A DNA stretch of 64,000 bases, from contig JALIZF010001269.1 of NCBI GenBank assembly GCA_029948255.1, positions 124,001-188,000 of the forward strand, read 5' to 3'. How positions within the stretch are numbered: position 1 is the stretch's first letter; each line of letters starts with the position of its first letter. Below are positions 23,201 to 33,700 of the stretch, piece after piece. Both the position numbers and the translations under genes were made by a program. The notes under the pieces are model-generated. The model did no database searches. It was given only the letters and a program-made list of their open reading frames with translations, and was not told where the DNA came from. Source of the stretch: Telmatactis stephensoni. Lineage: Eukaryota; Cnidaria; Anthozoa; Actiniaria; Isophelliidae.

Positions 23201-25181
23201 GATGAATGTCATTTATAGCTATAAAGAACTACACTGGCTACCGAATGTTGCCTCTTGTCTTTATCGCCAAAATTAGAAACTCGAGAAAGAAAAGAAATTC
23301 TGAAAGTCGGATAACATACATATTTTTGAACGCGCGTCGAATATGCAAACATCTTTATGATATCTTACTTGTTCATCTGCGTGTATTACAATTGTGATTG
23401 CTTTAAAAATCTAATTAGTTACCATGGGGGATTTGGTCTTATTTCATTGTAATTGTATATATATATATATCATCTAAAGGTACATATCGATAAGTGTCCT
23501 AAATGTCCAGTCAGCTGCCCAAATGAATGTGAGGAGACAATGACAAGAGAAGAGGTATATCAGTTATAAGATTTTCCTAAATTCATCAATAATCTCAACA
23601 ACCAATTAATGTTGTCTTGATATCCAATGAAACATGCATACGCAACATGTGAGAGGTTTGAATTCAGTTTGAAATGACAGGTATTTTTATGGGCTCCTGT
23701 AAATGCCAATGAGTGGAAATTTTACGATATAGGCCAAAGTCCCAGCTACTGAAGAAATATTACGATCTTAAGTATGCATTTTTAGTTTGCAATGCAAATT
23801 TAAAGGAGATCATAAAAAGTGACCAACAAAGTTAAGGGCCAAGTGTAGCTCCCTGAGGAACTGACAATGCCTTAAGAAGTTCAGTAACTTGCAAAGTCGG
23901 CCTCAGAGAATGCCTTCCAAATTGAAATCAAGAGAAGTTCTAATAACACAAAAGTACCAACAGTTTAAATTTGTAATTATTTTGATTTCATGTCAGATTA
24001 CAAGTCACACATTAAACGAGTGTCCGCTGACCATTGTACCGTGCAGTTATCAATACATTGGCTGTAACTTTACGGTAAGCTTAAAACCTAGCTCTTCAAT
24101 CGCATCTCATGCTCGATCAGAATTTGGCAAGTCTCACAGATTTTATGCTTTTCTCAAGGTACAAAGAAAATTTTTAAATGACCACATTGAAGGCAGTGCA
24201 AAACAGCATCTTACCATGGCGACGGAAAAGATTTTGACAATTCAAAATCAGACAACGATCGGTCTTGAGAGCATGCAGAAACAGATGGATGAGATGAAAA
24301 GTAGGATGGAGGACATGAAAAAGCAAATTCTCCCCACTATTGCCATTCAAGATGTTCAAAACCAAATAGACGAAATGAAAAAGCAAATTCTCCCTACTAA
24401 GGTTATTCAAGACGTCCAAAATCAAATAGATGAGATAAAAAAGCAAATCGCTCCTATCAATTCCATTCAACATGTTCAGAACCAAATAGATGAGTTAAAA
24501 AAGCAAGTTCTCGCTACCAGTGACGTTCAAGACACTCAAAAACAAATAGATGATATTAAAAAGCAAATTCCCCCTACCAACGCCATTCAAGACGTCCAAA
24601 ACCAAATAGATGAGATAAAAAAGCAAACTCTCCATACCAACACAATTCAAGACGTTCAAAATGTGGTAGACGAAAATCCTCAAACAATGGCTACAGACGA
24701 TGAAAAGCACTACAGCTACATCTGGAAGGTAGAAGACTTCCGTCAACAACTACAGACAGCAAAGCAGACGGGACTTGATATCCAGCTTTACAGCGAACCA
24801 TTCTATACTCACAGGTATGGATACAGAGTGAAACTTAGGTTAAATCCTAATGGTTTCGGTGGTGGCAAGGGTACCTATGTTTCGGTATACATAATTGTCA
24901 TGCGTGGAGAGTATGATGGATTGTTAACCTGGCCTTTTTATTGGAAATTCAAGTTCATCCTCATGGATCAAAAACCAGATCATTCAAAGCGGAAGAACAT
25001 TGAAAGCGGCTTCCATACTCCTGACAAATCTTTAAAGTTTTATCAAAGACCGACAACAGATGAAAACATTCCAATAGGTTTTCCTAAATTTTTTTCTCAG
25101 GAAGCATTAGCCAACAACATACAAAACTATGTTGTCCATGACGCACTTTTTGTAAAACTGGAACTTAAAAAATGTTCTTAA
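14066..25181 (+). CDS. TRAF family adaptor / E3 ligase, copy 1 (complete, 550 aa)
   Basis: Seven exons: 14066-14232, 20068-20113, 21849-21947, 22454-22618, 23480-23554, 23997-24074, 24159-25181. Joined length is 1653 bp with stop. RING at residues 25-63 has ligands C25, C28, C41, H43, C46, C49, C60 and D63, the C3HC3D pattern typical of TRAFs. TRAF-type zinc fingers span about 89-230. Six 20-residue repeats span 263-382, and a MATH/TRAF-C domain 394-548. The order matches TRAF1/2/3/5-type proteins, which trimerise, bind receptor tails and ubiquitylate signalling partners in NF-kB and JNK pathways. The ATG was chosen because it is the first in-frame ATG, is shared with copy 2, and the region upstream is not conserved as protein. 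Confidence 0.9.
16157..18150. mobile_element. inner TTAA-flanked palindromic element
   Basis: Flanked by TTAA (16153-16156 and 18151-18154). Ends are GGTAGCTCGGTCTAG and its complement. The arms converge on a centre near 17210-17320. The left arm contains a tandem duplication of about 290 bp (unit starts TTTTTGCTTCTGAACGCGC at about 16617 and 16908). The opposite arm of the outer element preserves the unoccupied site. Confidence 0.8.
18290..18605. mobile_element. 316 bp MITE with 9 bp target duplication
   Basis: Ends GACACTAGTGAAAAACGTCT and its complement. GTTCAACGC occurs directly at 18281-18289 and 18606-18614. The other arm of the surrounding palindrome shows the empty site. A 9 bp duplication with long terminal repeats points to a Mutator-like origin. 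Confidence 0.75.
20068..20113 (+). CDS. TRAF copy 1 exon 2, RING second half
   Basis: 46 bp, acceptor AAATAG, donor GTAAGT. Encodes NPQCPEDREPLTPQN, supplying the last two zinc ligands (Cys60 and Asp63). Confidence 0.9.
20271..21420. repeat. intron 2 of TRAF copy 1: poly-T, GC-rich repeats and poly-C
   Basis: A run of about 25 T (20271-20296) begins the block and about 18 C (21349-21366) closes it. The phrase GCGGCTCGCGCTT occurs at about 20488, 20690 and 20796; CGCTCGCAA follows the first and third. Likely an old repeat family; no exon seen. Confidence 0.5.
21849..21947 (+). CDS. TRAF copy 1 exon 3, first TRAF zinc finger
   Basis: 99 bp, phase 0. VFEDKAMNRRILSLMIKCPE then ACNWQGEIRDIE; the pattern is that of the linker and first finger after the RING in TRAF2-like proteins. 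Confidence 0.9.
22088..22358. mobile_element. 271 bp MITE in TRAF copy 1 intron 3
   Basis: Ends GCCCTATCGCATAATGACGT and its complement; AATT on both sides (22084-22087, 22359-22362). TRAF copy 2 has the uninterrupted site near 63850 (GGGGGAAATACGGTAGCTCC). A related left end occurs at 31263. Confidence 0.75.
22454..22618 (+). CDS. TRAF copy 1 exon 4, zinc fingers
   Basis: 165 bp, phase 0. SHEDKCDYKVVDCDNKICG followed by RHEMFRHLQDECLYRIVSCP. Acceptor ACGACAG lies in a weak pyrimidine tract; donor GTAAAA. Confidence 0.88.
23480..23554 (+). CDS. TRAF copy 1 exon 5, zinc finger
   Basis: 75 bp, phase 0. VHIDKCPKCPVSCPNECEET then MTREE. Acceptor CTAAAG, donor GTATAT. Confidence 0.85.
23997..24074 (+). 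CDS. TRAF copy 1 exon 6, last zinc finger
   Basis: 78 bp, phase 0. ITSHTLNECPLTIVPCSYQY then IGCNFT. The following 84 bp intron has no stop in this frame. Confidence 0.85.
24159..25181 (+). CDS. TRAF copy 1 exon 7, repeat stalk and MATH domain
   Basis: Begins VQRKFLNDHIEGSAKQHLTM, continues through six 20-residue units (24315-24674) and ends with the MATH domain (HYSYIWKVEDF near 24708; YSEPFYTHRYGYRVKLRLNP; GTYVSVYIIVMRGEYD; VVHDALFVKLELKKCS, stop at 25179-25181). Confidence 0.92.
   Translation, partial: VQRKFLNDHIEGSAKQHLTMATEKILTIQNQTTIGLESMQKQMDEMKSRMEDMKKQILPTIAIQDVQNQIDEMKKQILPTKVIQDVQNQIDEIKKQIAPINSIQHVQNQIDELKKQVLATSDVQDTQKQIDDIKKQIPPTNAIQDVQNQIDEIKKQTLHTNTIQDVQNVVDENPQTMATDDEKHYSYIWKVEDFRQQLQTAKQTGLDIQLYSEPFYTHRYGYRVKLRLNPNGFGGGKGTYVSVYIIVMRGEYDGLLTWPFYWKFKFILMDQKPDHSKRKNIESGFHTPDKSLKFYQRPTTDENIPIGFPKFFSQEALANNIQNYVVHDALFVKLELKKCS
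24315..24674 (+). repeat. six in-frame 60 bp coding repeats
   Basis: Units start at 24315, 24375, 24435, 24495, 24555 and 24615. The consensus is about (M/I/L)KKQILPT then IQDVQNQIDE. The period is exactly 20 codons. Confidence 0.95.
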
Positions 25182-25187
25182 AATAAA
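25182..25187 (+). terminator. polyadenylation signal
   Basis: AATAAA starts at the base after the TRAF stop codon. If used, the 3' UTR is very short; no other close signal was singled out. Confidence 0.5.
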
Positions 25188-25199
25188 AGGATCGACCGT

Positions 25200-25830
25200 A
25201 GAGCATAACCAGGAGGCTGAGACGTCACGGGTTTCGCCGGATGTGGCGGATTGTCCCTCATTAGATCACCATGCAATCACGTGCAACCTCTCGGTACAGA
25301 CACCTCTATAATATGGACATCTCCATATTATTGACAGATCTTTTGGCCCGGGCAAAGCCTCCATACAGTTTTGTTAAAATACTTCTACATTACGGACTTT
25401 CTCTCTATTACGGACAACAATCTCCTAATTAGATCAAACAACAACAACAACAACAAAAATCTACGTAGTTGAACTTATTTATTCCTGATAATTTCCTAAT
25501 TCTCATACAAATTCTACCTGTTTATTATGGACAGTGTGAACCTTTCTGACATCTTGTAAGTTGAAATATTGCTCTGATTTTAAAAGTGTGAATACGAAAA
25601 GCACTGTAGTGCGAAATGTACATAGTGATGAGGCCCATTAGACATTAAACCTGCAAGCAGATTATCCTACGTCACAAAAATAGTACTTGATACTGTACCA
25701 GTCAGAAGAAGCTGTAAAATTATGTTATAAGCCCGGTCTCTATAGTAAGGACAACTCTGTAATACGGACGCTTTTCTCCAGCCCTTTGATGTCCGTGTTA
25801 GCGAGGTTCCACTACTTGCGCGCGCTGCAA
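25200..25830. repeat. intergenic, pogo/Tigger-like MITE remains
   Basis: Contains opposed blocks of the type ACCTCTATAATATGGACATC and TCTCTATAGTAAGGACAACT with GTCCGTGTTAGCGAGGTTCC, like the ends of pogo-type MITEs. Exact limits not visible. No gene seen. Confidence 0.4.
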
Positions 25831-26461
25831 ATTATTAGATATTTGCCATGCAAGCCAGATTTGCTTCTAGCGAGAGCTGAATTCATTCAATGCGAATTCT
25901 AAACATAGTCCAAAGAATGTGGCAAATTTGTTTGCCGAACGGTTTTTGAAAGGGCACATGCGGTGACTTCAAGTTTTTGCTTTCCTGGGTTAGCCCTGCA
26001 TGTGAACTGAATTGTAGGCCAGACAAGTTATCACTATGAACTCATTTGTATTCTTCATGCCAAATAGTTCGTTACCAGATTGTTCAATAACCATAGCTTA
26101 TCAAATAGTATGAATTTTTTTATGCTTTTCGGTAGAGAAGAAGACCGCTGCACTGATAAAATATGTTCAAAAGTAATTTCGATGAGAAATGAATAAAAGA
26201 TAAGATGAAAACTATGAGTTTACTAAAACGCATTTTTTTCAGGGTGGTAACGAAACTCTTTAACATTGCTGATTCATGATTCCCATTTGATTTAATTTTA
26301 CTCCTGTGATTCATGATTCATACAGAAATACATCACATTTTGTACCTCTAAATATGTACTAGACCCGTTGAGCACTAGGATGGATGATATTACTTTCAAT
26401 CATGCAAATACGAGCGCGAAGCGCTGGGCGCGCTGAGGCAGAAGTTAAGGTATGAGTGAGT

Positions 26462-27000
26462 GCATCGAGTGTTACAAGAGGGGTCGTCCTGCTCTGCCAA
26501 CTCGTTTATTGTATTTTGTACAGTAGCTCATTACAAGCTATATGTGAGAGTTAGTACTACAAGGCGGGGAAGAGCCAGGCCAACCAGAAAGACTTTCCTT
26601 AGTCGGAGTGGCTGTCAGAAGGAGTTCCTTACTCGACCACCTTCATTATTTAGAGCTGTACTTTCAAATTAACACTGAGTCGTACCCCCAAGTTAGTATA
26701 CAAAGACTTAGTTAATGTGCGAATGTGACAAATATTGACAGTCCTCATATAATAACTAAGCTAAATCTAATTTCCTGTTTACATTACATTTGGAGTCAAA
26801 GCGAAACCCTATGTTGGTCTGTTTGGTTTATAGTGAAAGAGGATGTGTCACCCAACAGACAATGGTCCGAGACAATACACAAATCCTATGATCAAAACGG
26901 TTAAGGTTACAACACTTAAAATGCTTAATTAGTAAATTACTCAAAAATACATTGAGGTTAATAAATATACAAAATTATTTGAAATCTGTAGGCTAACACG
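26462..27000. mobile_element. dispersed repeat, copy A
   Basis: About 540 bp matching 32985-33530 in the same orientation. Shared phrases: TACTACAAGGCGGG, GAGCCAGGCCAACCAGAAAG and ATACATTGAGGTTAATAAA. No conserved ORF links the two copies, so the nature is unknown. Confidence 0.7.
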
Positions 27001-27840
27001 AGTATTCTCTGGTGAACTAGAAATGCTCTTGTGGTACAAGAAGTGAATCACTCCACAAAGCTTTGGGATACAAATTTCCCTTTGGTTCCTTTGAAGCTCA
27101 GATTTAGAATTAGAACATAACTATTTTAGCTCTTGACAGCGCAAAGCGCAAGCCACTCTGTAAAAGGTTTGTAGTAAAGGAGTTTGGAATGGCTGCTATG
27201 TATTTGATTTTGGGTATTTTAAAAACATCTAGCTTCAGATCTTAAGGCCTGGATACACGATAGACTGGCATTCCCTGCAAAAGTTTTTGCAGCGTCGCGC
27301 GCAACATGAACATTTGCACTGTGCGTCCAACTCTCCAATGTTGCGCGAAATGTTGTGGCGGAAAATGTTGCATTGCGTGTTACGTTCGGGTCTTTGTAAG
27401 CGCGAGGCGCTCGACAAAAATATCCGTTTCACAACAGCTACTTTTGGATGATTTGAGAACTAACATGACGGCTCATTCAAGATTCTCTAGAGTTGAAACA
27501 AAAACTGATTCCTGATTCCTTAATTTTTCAGCCCAAATATATTTTCACATGGTCAATATTTAACAATTACTGAAGTCTCTGAACTTGGAGGTGAACAGCG
27601 GTAGAATATTTACCGAGGTAAATATTCCTAAAACCTATACCACTATTCACCGACAATGAAAAGAATAATTGTTTTAGTATACACCACCTCCGCAACCCAA
27701 CACTTTATAGGATTCATAAAACTACATTTTTAGAAATGTCAACAAAAAAAGAAAAAGTTATTATCGAAACAATTCACTATGATGCTAGGAGACTCACGTC
27801 AAGAAAAAATGAGGGAAAAAATGAAGGAATCCCCGTGACC
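27001..27840. other. intergenic, nothing coding seen
   Basis: Contains GC-rich CAACATG / TTGCGCG-type fragments near 27240-27390 that look like a truncated MITE (GGCCTGGATACACGATAGAC). No gene supported. Confidence 0.3.
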
Positions 27841-27843
27841 CAT

Positions 27844-28358
27844 CATATGCCATATGACCCTTTTGATGCTATTTTTAGAAACCCGTCAAAATGACAGCAC
27901 GGTGATATTCGTCTAACCACGACCGTTTTCTATTTTTCTTTTTCTTTTTCTTTTTCTTTTCTTTTCTTTTTTTTTTACGTGCCATTAGTTGCCCAATTTT
28001 TGAAGTTTCAACTCTTTTTTAAAAACACTTTTTTATAGTTATCGACTCAAACGTTATTTCCGCTTGAGTGATCTTGAGGCAATGCAACAACTCGCGCGCG
28101 CTCTCGAATCAGATTCATAATGGTCATTGAACTGAATGAAGTAAAAAAAGGCGATTCGTGAATAATTAAGTCGCAAATGTTTTTAATCAATCAGATTGCA
28201 GGATTTGCTAGTGATTTCAAAATAGATATAATTAGAAAGAAATTCAAAAGAAAAGAAAAGAAAAAGAAAAATAGAAAACGGTCGTGGTTAAGACGAATAT
28301 CCGCGCGGTCATTTTGACGGGTTCTAAAAATAGCATCAAAAGGGTCGTATGGCATATG
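27844..28358. mobile_element. 515 bp inverted-repeat element
   Basis: Arms of about 110 bp: CATATGCCATATGACCCTTT at the left and AAAGGGTCGTATGGCATATG at the right, continuing through CCACGACCGTTTTCTATTTT and its complement. CAT sits on both sides. The arms end in CTTTT / AAAAG tracts. No ORF. Confidence 0.75.
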
Positions 28359-28818
28359 CATGTTGAAATCCCATGAGATTTAGTCTATCAAGACTGAACG
28401 AGCAGCAAGTGATAACATCTGCGCATGTCTCCAACTTCTATTGTCTTGGACAAATGGATAATTTTGAAAGGATAAATTCTAGCTGTTCACACTTCTGCAC
28501 TCGAATTTAGTGCTCCGAAAAACATTGGGGAGACTATATACGACTCTATTTATGAAAGAGGTAGCCCTAAGCCAGGTTAAAACCGTAATTGAGGCAACTT
28601 CCGTCCAGCGGCTCGCGCATACTCGTCACGTTATCACTTGCTGCTGACTGAACGAAAGAAATAAATAGACATATTTGATCACTTTTGGCACTTGAAAAAG
28701 AAAAGAAATAAAACGAGTGGAAAAAAAACAAACAAAATCAATTTACAGTGTGTAGCTTCACGTGATTTCTTTCACGGTTTTCCCAGTGTAAATACGCTGT
28801 GTAATAACGCATTGCCGG

Positions 28819-28966
28819 ATTTGATTGGATTTGATTCGATTCGATTCGATTCGATTCGATTCGATTCGACTCGATTCGATTCGATTTGATTCGATTCGAT
28901 TCGATTCGATTCGATTCGATTCGATTCGATTCGATTCGATTCGATTCGATTTGATTTGATTTGATT
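28819..28966. repeat. (GATTC)n pentanucleotide array
   Basis: About 28 units of GATTC with a few GATTT variants, in the intergenic region. Confidence 0.95.
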
Positions 28967-28999
28967 TTTTTGACCTATTTGGATGAACTTGTCGATGCC

Positions 29000-29840
29000 G
29001 TTCATTTGATCACTTTATCTGACAGATTTAGTTCCGAATTAAACTTCAGCTTCAACCGAAGTTCAAGCGAAGGGGCCAAACAAGATGTTCATACGTTGTG
29101 TGTTCATCTGGTCACGCAAGGCACAGGAAGTCAAAACATGCAGGCGTCTAGTTCACCGACCTATTTTTTTATATTTCTCAGAAAAGGCAATGTTCTTTCA
29201 TGTTTTTTTTTTTAAGTTCTTTAATCGGATACATTGGGGTATTTTAATTTAGGTTCGTCGTGCAAATGTTGTCAGGTATGTCCCAAGATGCAACGTATTC
29301 AGTCGGCGATTTCTGAGCGAGTTTTGTTTCGGCCTAGTACATCATCTTTAATTTGGAGTTCGATTTAAAAATTGTTATTCTTCATCTAGAAAACCTTGGA
29401 AATGTTATTATTATTGCAAATACATTGTTAAGTAGGCCAGGAATATGACACTCATTTATGAAGTGCTTTAGGAAATAAGTTTGAAAGCACGCCAAAGTGA
29501 AACTGTGCTAAAAGTTAAGCTGAAGCGCCAAATAGAAATATCGATTTCCGTACCGTGTTTTAATAATTGACTCTTAATTTTTCACAACTAAGTTACACTT
29601 GGATTGGAAAATGTTCAACAGTGTTTTAGCGTTTTCCCACAAACACAAACACTGAGGATTGCTCTACGTCGCTTAAGCTTTAACAACAAAAAAACAGACC
29701 TTCAAAAAAGTCATGTGATTAATTCGAAATGGGCTTGTTAAAAAAGTTTGAATTGTGTCCTATTTTCTTTGCTTTGGTGTGTAGTTTATTGCCTTTTCTA
29801 GAGCTGCTCGAATCCCAGACAGCTATTTCCGCGTTTTTTG
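29000..29840. other. upstream region of laminin copy 2
   Basis: No gene or mobile element recognised. Presumably holds the promoter and 5' UTR of the laminin gene. Confidence 0.3.
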
Positions 29841-29846
29841 TTCATC

Positions 29847-29860
29847 GTTGCCAAGGTAAC
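29847..29860. promoter_or_regulatory. RFX X-box-like palindrome
   Basis: GTTGCCAAGGTAAC has both half-sites of the RFX consensus (GTTGCC and GGTAAC) with the 2 bp centre differing. It lies about 300 bp before the laminin ATG. Confidence 0.4.
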
Positions 29861-30156
29861 GCCGATCAAGCGGAACTTGACACCGCGGTGCAACAGGCCT
29901 TGTGACTTTTCTAAAATGGAAAGTGGAAGTGTGTTACTACAAAACTATTTTTAGCCACTTTAAATTGCTGAACGCACAAAACTGAAATCTTTGGGTTTAT
30001 TCTCATCAAATATCCATCGTTCAAGCAATTACTTTTTGTGTAAATCACGAAGAATCGGTCATAATTTGCAAATGTTTTTGTATGTGGTCTGGAAATCGAC
30101 GGTAAACATTCTCAAATTACACAGCATTTATCAAACGAGCGTTCGTGTCGGACAAA

Positions 30157-30717
30157 ATGGTCGTTCTGTCAGTTCCAAGTTTCTTCGTGTCTCAAATGTT
30201 ATTGAGCTTAATTGCCATTGCATCCAGCCAGCAAGACTGTAGTACTGGGCCATGCTTTCCTGCTCCTACAGAGGTAGAAAGTAAATTCGTGGTGAATGCA
30301 AGTTCAACTTGTGGTCTCCATGGTCCCGAGAACTACTGTCTATCATTAGATCCCTCATGCCTCCGTGTCTGTGATGCTTCAGTTAAACACCAAAGACACC
30401 CAGCATCTTATGTTATCGATGCAGCATTTTCAAACACTTTCTGGAAATCTGTAAACTTTATTCGACCAGTCTATTTACAGATAGACTTTGGGACTACACT
30501 GATGCTGTATCGTTCAGTTGTGACGTTCATGTACGAGGTCCCCGCTGCTATGTACTTTACTAAATCCATCGACTATGGCGCAACATTTATACCTGTAAAC
30601 TATCATGCTACAAACTGTACAAAGTTTTTTAACCTACCGGTAACAGTAAGCTATCAAAGGAATGGTTTGGCTGTTGAGTGTTTTCAACTCGATCCACCAA
30701 ACAACCCTAGCAAACAG
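30157..30717 (+). CDS. laminin copy 2 exon 1: signal peptide and LN domain
   Basis: Signal peptide MVVLSVPSFF then a hydrophobic stretch ending IAIASSQQ. LN hallmarks: HPASYVIDAAFSNTFWKS, VYLQIDFG, and paired cysteines. 187 codons, donor GTAAGT. Confidence 0.9.
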
Positions 30718-33700
30718 GTAAGTTTCCGAGTTATTTTTCTTGTGTTTAATTGCCTGATTACTCAAAGTTGCTAGAAAATAATGACAAATACCAGTTTCTA
30801 TCCACGGAGTTTGTATTTTTACCATAAATGTTAATGCAGCTTACATTGTGAAATGGATTGAAATGCTGAAAGTATAAAACAGCCTGATGCATCCAAGAAA
30901 ACAGCTATTCTAAACTGATTCTTTGCCGATAAACATCTACCCGTCCTCTACATGGCTGGTTGCTTTGTGTGCTTACATGACGAAGTTACTAAAACATGCT
31001 ATTTCTATTTTGCCCTTTTAAGATTTGACCTTATGTTGTAGCTAAAGAATTTAACTCACAAATAACTCTGATAAAAGTGACATGTTCAGTTAAAAATACT
31101 TCCATAGTAACTGTATACAGTTATTGAGTTTAGTTTCTGAGCATGCTTTGGACGTAAAAGCCATGTTTTCTCGATGCTTGTTGATGGAGTTTGATGGAAT
31201 TAATTCAGTTGTTTCCTGGTCTGATTTGAATCAATTATATATTCCTTATCAAGTTCCTGAATTGCCCTATTTCACTATTACGTCACATCAAAACACATCA
31301 TATCACATTTAAACACAAAGGATCATATAATGATCGCGGAAGGGGGACAAAACCGACAGCAACAGCACAAACTAAAGAAAATTGATATAGAATGTGTTTT
31401 ATATATATAGACCAAAGAAAAGCGGTAACAGCCATCAAATGCAATAAATGTTGTTTATTATATATCTCATATTTGGGCACCAGGCCATTTGAGTTAAATG
31501 GGCAATTGATTCGTGACAAAAGCAATATATTTAACTGATTAGTCCGTTTATGCGCTAAAATTTCTTTGTGAAACCGGTGTTACAGGGATTTGTGTTCCCC
31601 GAGTTTTGTGTTCCCCAGAACACTGGCCACTAGTGTTTTGTGTTTCCCTTACGACCTTCCCACCCCTCCCTCCAATGTACCTTCAGAAATCGACTAGTTT
31701 TGGAAATATTGAAAGTTGAAAAGAGGTACGAATGGACCTTCATAGACATTTAATTACCTAAGAAAATACACGCAAGAACAAGAGGTCCGTTTTTACAATG
31801 TTTGTTAACTGTTGAAGTTTCCTTAATGCATTTTCTTCGTAGCTTTAATTTCGCGGGAAAACGTTTGTCAATTTGCTTCCGATCGGCGAACAAATTCTGT
31901 TCTTCGGTGAACAAATTTCTGTCATCGCGACTTATAAAACAACCGGAAGAGTTGGTAAACGATGTCAAGACTTATTCTGAATATGAAAATATTGTTAATA
32001 ATTATACCTACATAGAAGGGGGAATATACTCGGCCTGATTTTCACAAAAAAATATACACGTGTAAAGTATGTAGGCGTCCTAAGAAGAGTTAGCAAGAAA
32101 TTCTCGCTTGAAACGTGCAGTGAAGATGGCGAGGAAACCGGCCCAGATTTCTAATTGAATCGTTGAGTCAAAACTTTTCATTTTCATAATGTTCGAACTT
32201 GCGGTAACCTTAGTTTGCAAACAGACTTCAGTGAAAATAAAACGAATTCCCGTGAGTTTAAAATATTATAAAATGCTCTATCTTCTTTTATACTCATGAG
32301 CAAGGGCTCGAATTAGAAACCAACAGTCGAGGATTTGAATACATTTGAAATAGTTGAAAATAAACCTCTTAAAAAAACATTGTAAAAAGGTACCTTTTTT
32401 CAACTTCAATATTTTCCACAACTAGTTGATGTTGTGACTAAAAGTTGGGGGGAGAATGATTTCTGAAGATACATTGGAGGGAAGGCCGTAGGAGAAACAC
32501 AAAACACTAGTGCTCAGTGTTCGGGGAACACAAATCACTGTGACGCCGGGGCTAAAACTACACAGGTAACCAAAACTCTATGTTAGAGCTGTGAATTATG
32601 TACAAACATAAAAGTAAATGTACGGTAGAGGGGGTGTGTGTTACGAGAGGGACTTTGTAAGGAATCGCCTGTTCTGTCAACCCCTTTTTGGATAAGATAT
32701 TGGCGACCTTGTTCTCATCAACATCACAATCAGGCAAAAGTACTTGTAACCGTTTCTTTCTATTGAATTCTTTCATTCTTAATTTGAGCATTCCTTTTCC
32801 GACACGCAGGAGATCTCTGTCTCTTTGCAAATGGATGTTCCTTGCCACTTATAATCTTCATCTCGATAGAAAGTCAGATCAGTAGAACGTCAAGTCCAGT
32901 ACAAGGGAATGCAGTTAGGGTTCTCCTTGTTGTAATTACGATGAACGATATGCAGAACAGTTAGGTTCTCCACCAGTGTTACAGGAAGGACTAGTCGGGA
33001 TCGCCTGCTCTGCTAACTCGTTTATTAGACTTTGAACAAGCTAAGAGCTAATTACAAGCTAAGCAAGGGTTGGTACTACAAGGCGGGATAGAGCCAGGCC
33101 AACCAGAAAGACTTTCCTTAGTCGGAGTGGCTGTCAGAAGAAGTTCTTTTCTCGACCACTTTCCTTACTTAGGGCTGTACTTTCCAATCAATACTGAGTC
33201 GTACCCCGAACTTGCCTCGCTAGTTTGTACAAAGACTAAAGAGTGTGCGAGTGTAACAAATGTCGACAGTCCTTAAATAACAACTAAACTGAATCTAATT
33301 TCCTGTTTACATCACGTTTGGAGTCAAAGAGAAATCCTACGTTGGTCTGTTTGGGTTATAGTGAAAGAGGGTGCGTCACACAGGAAATTCAAAGCAAATC
33401 CTATGATCAAAACAGTCAAGGTTACAGCACTAAAAATGCTTAGTAAGTAAAATTACACAAAAATACATTGAGGTTAATAAAAACATAATTCAGTACTGGA
33501 AATCTATAGCGTAACAAGTGTACTGAAACTCGTCGAAATATCCTGACATCGACTCCAGCCAAAAAAAAAAAAAAGAATCATGTAAGATTGCTTTTATTTT
33601 TTCAAGATTTTAATATCGGCCTAATTTGATGTCGACCAGTTTTGTACACACAGTTCTAACATAGAGCTAATGGCTCTAATGAAAACATGACGTAATAAAA

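Noticed and set aside
30145..30156. In-frame GTG four codons before the laminin ATG
   Set aside because: GTG is not a usual start in animals; ATG at 30157 directly begins a good signal peptide.
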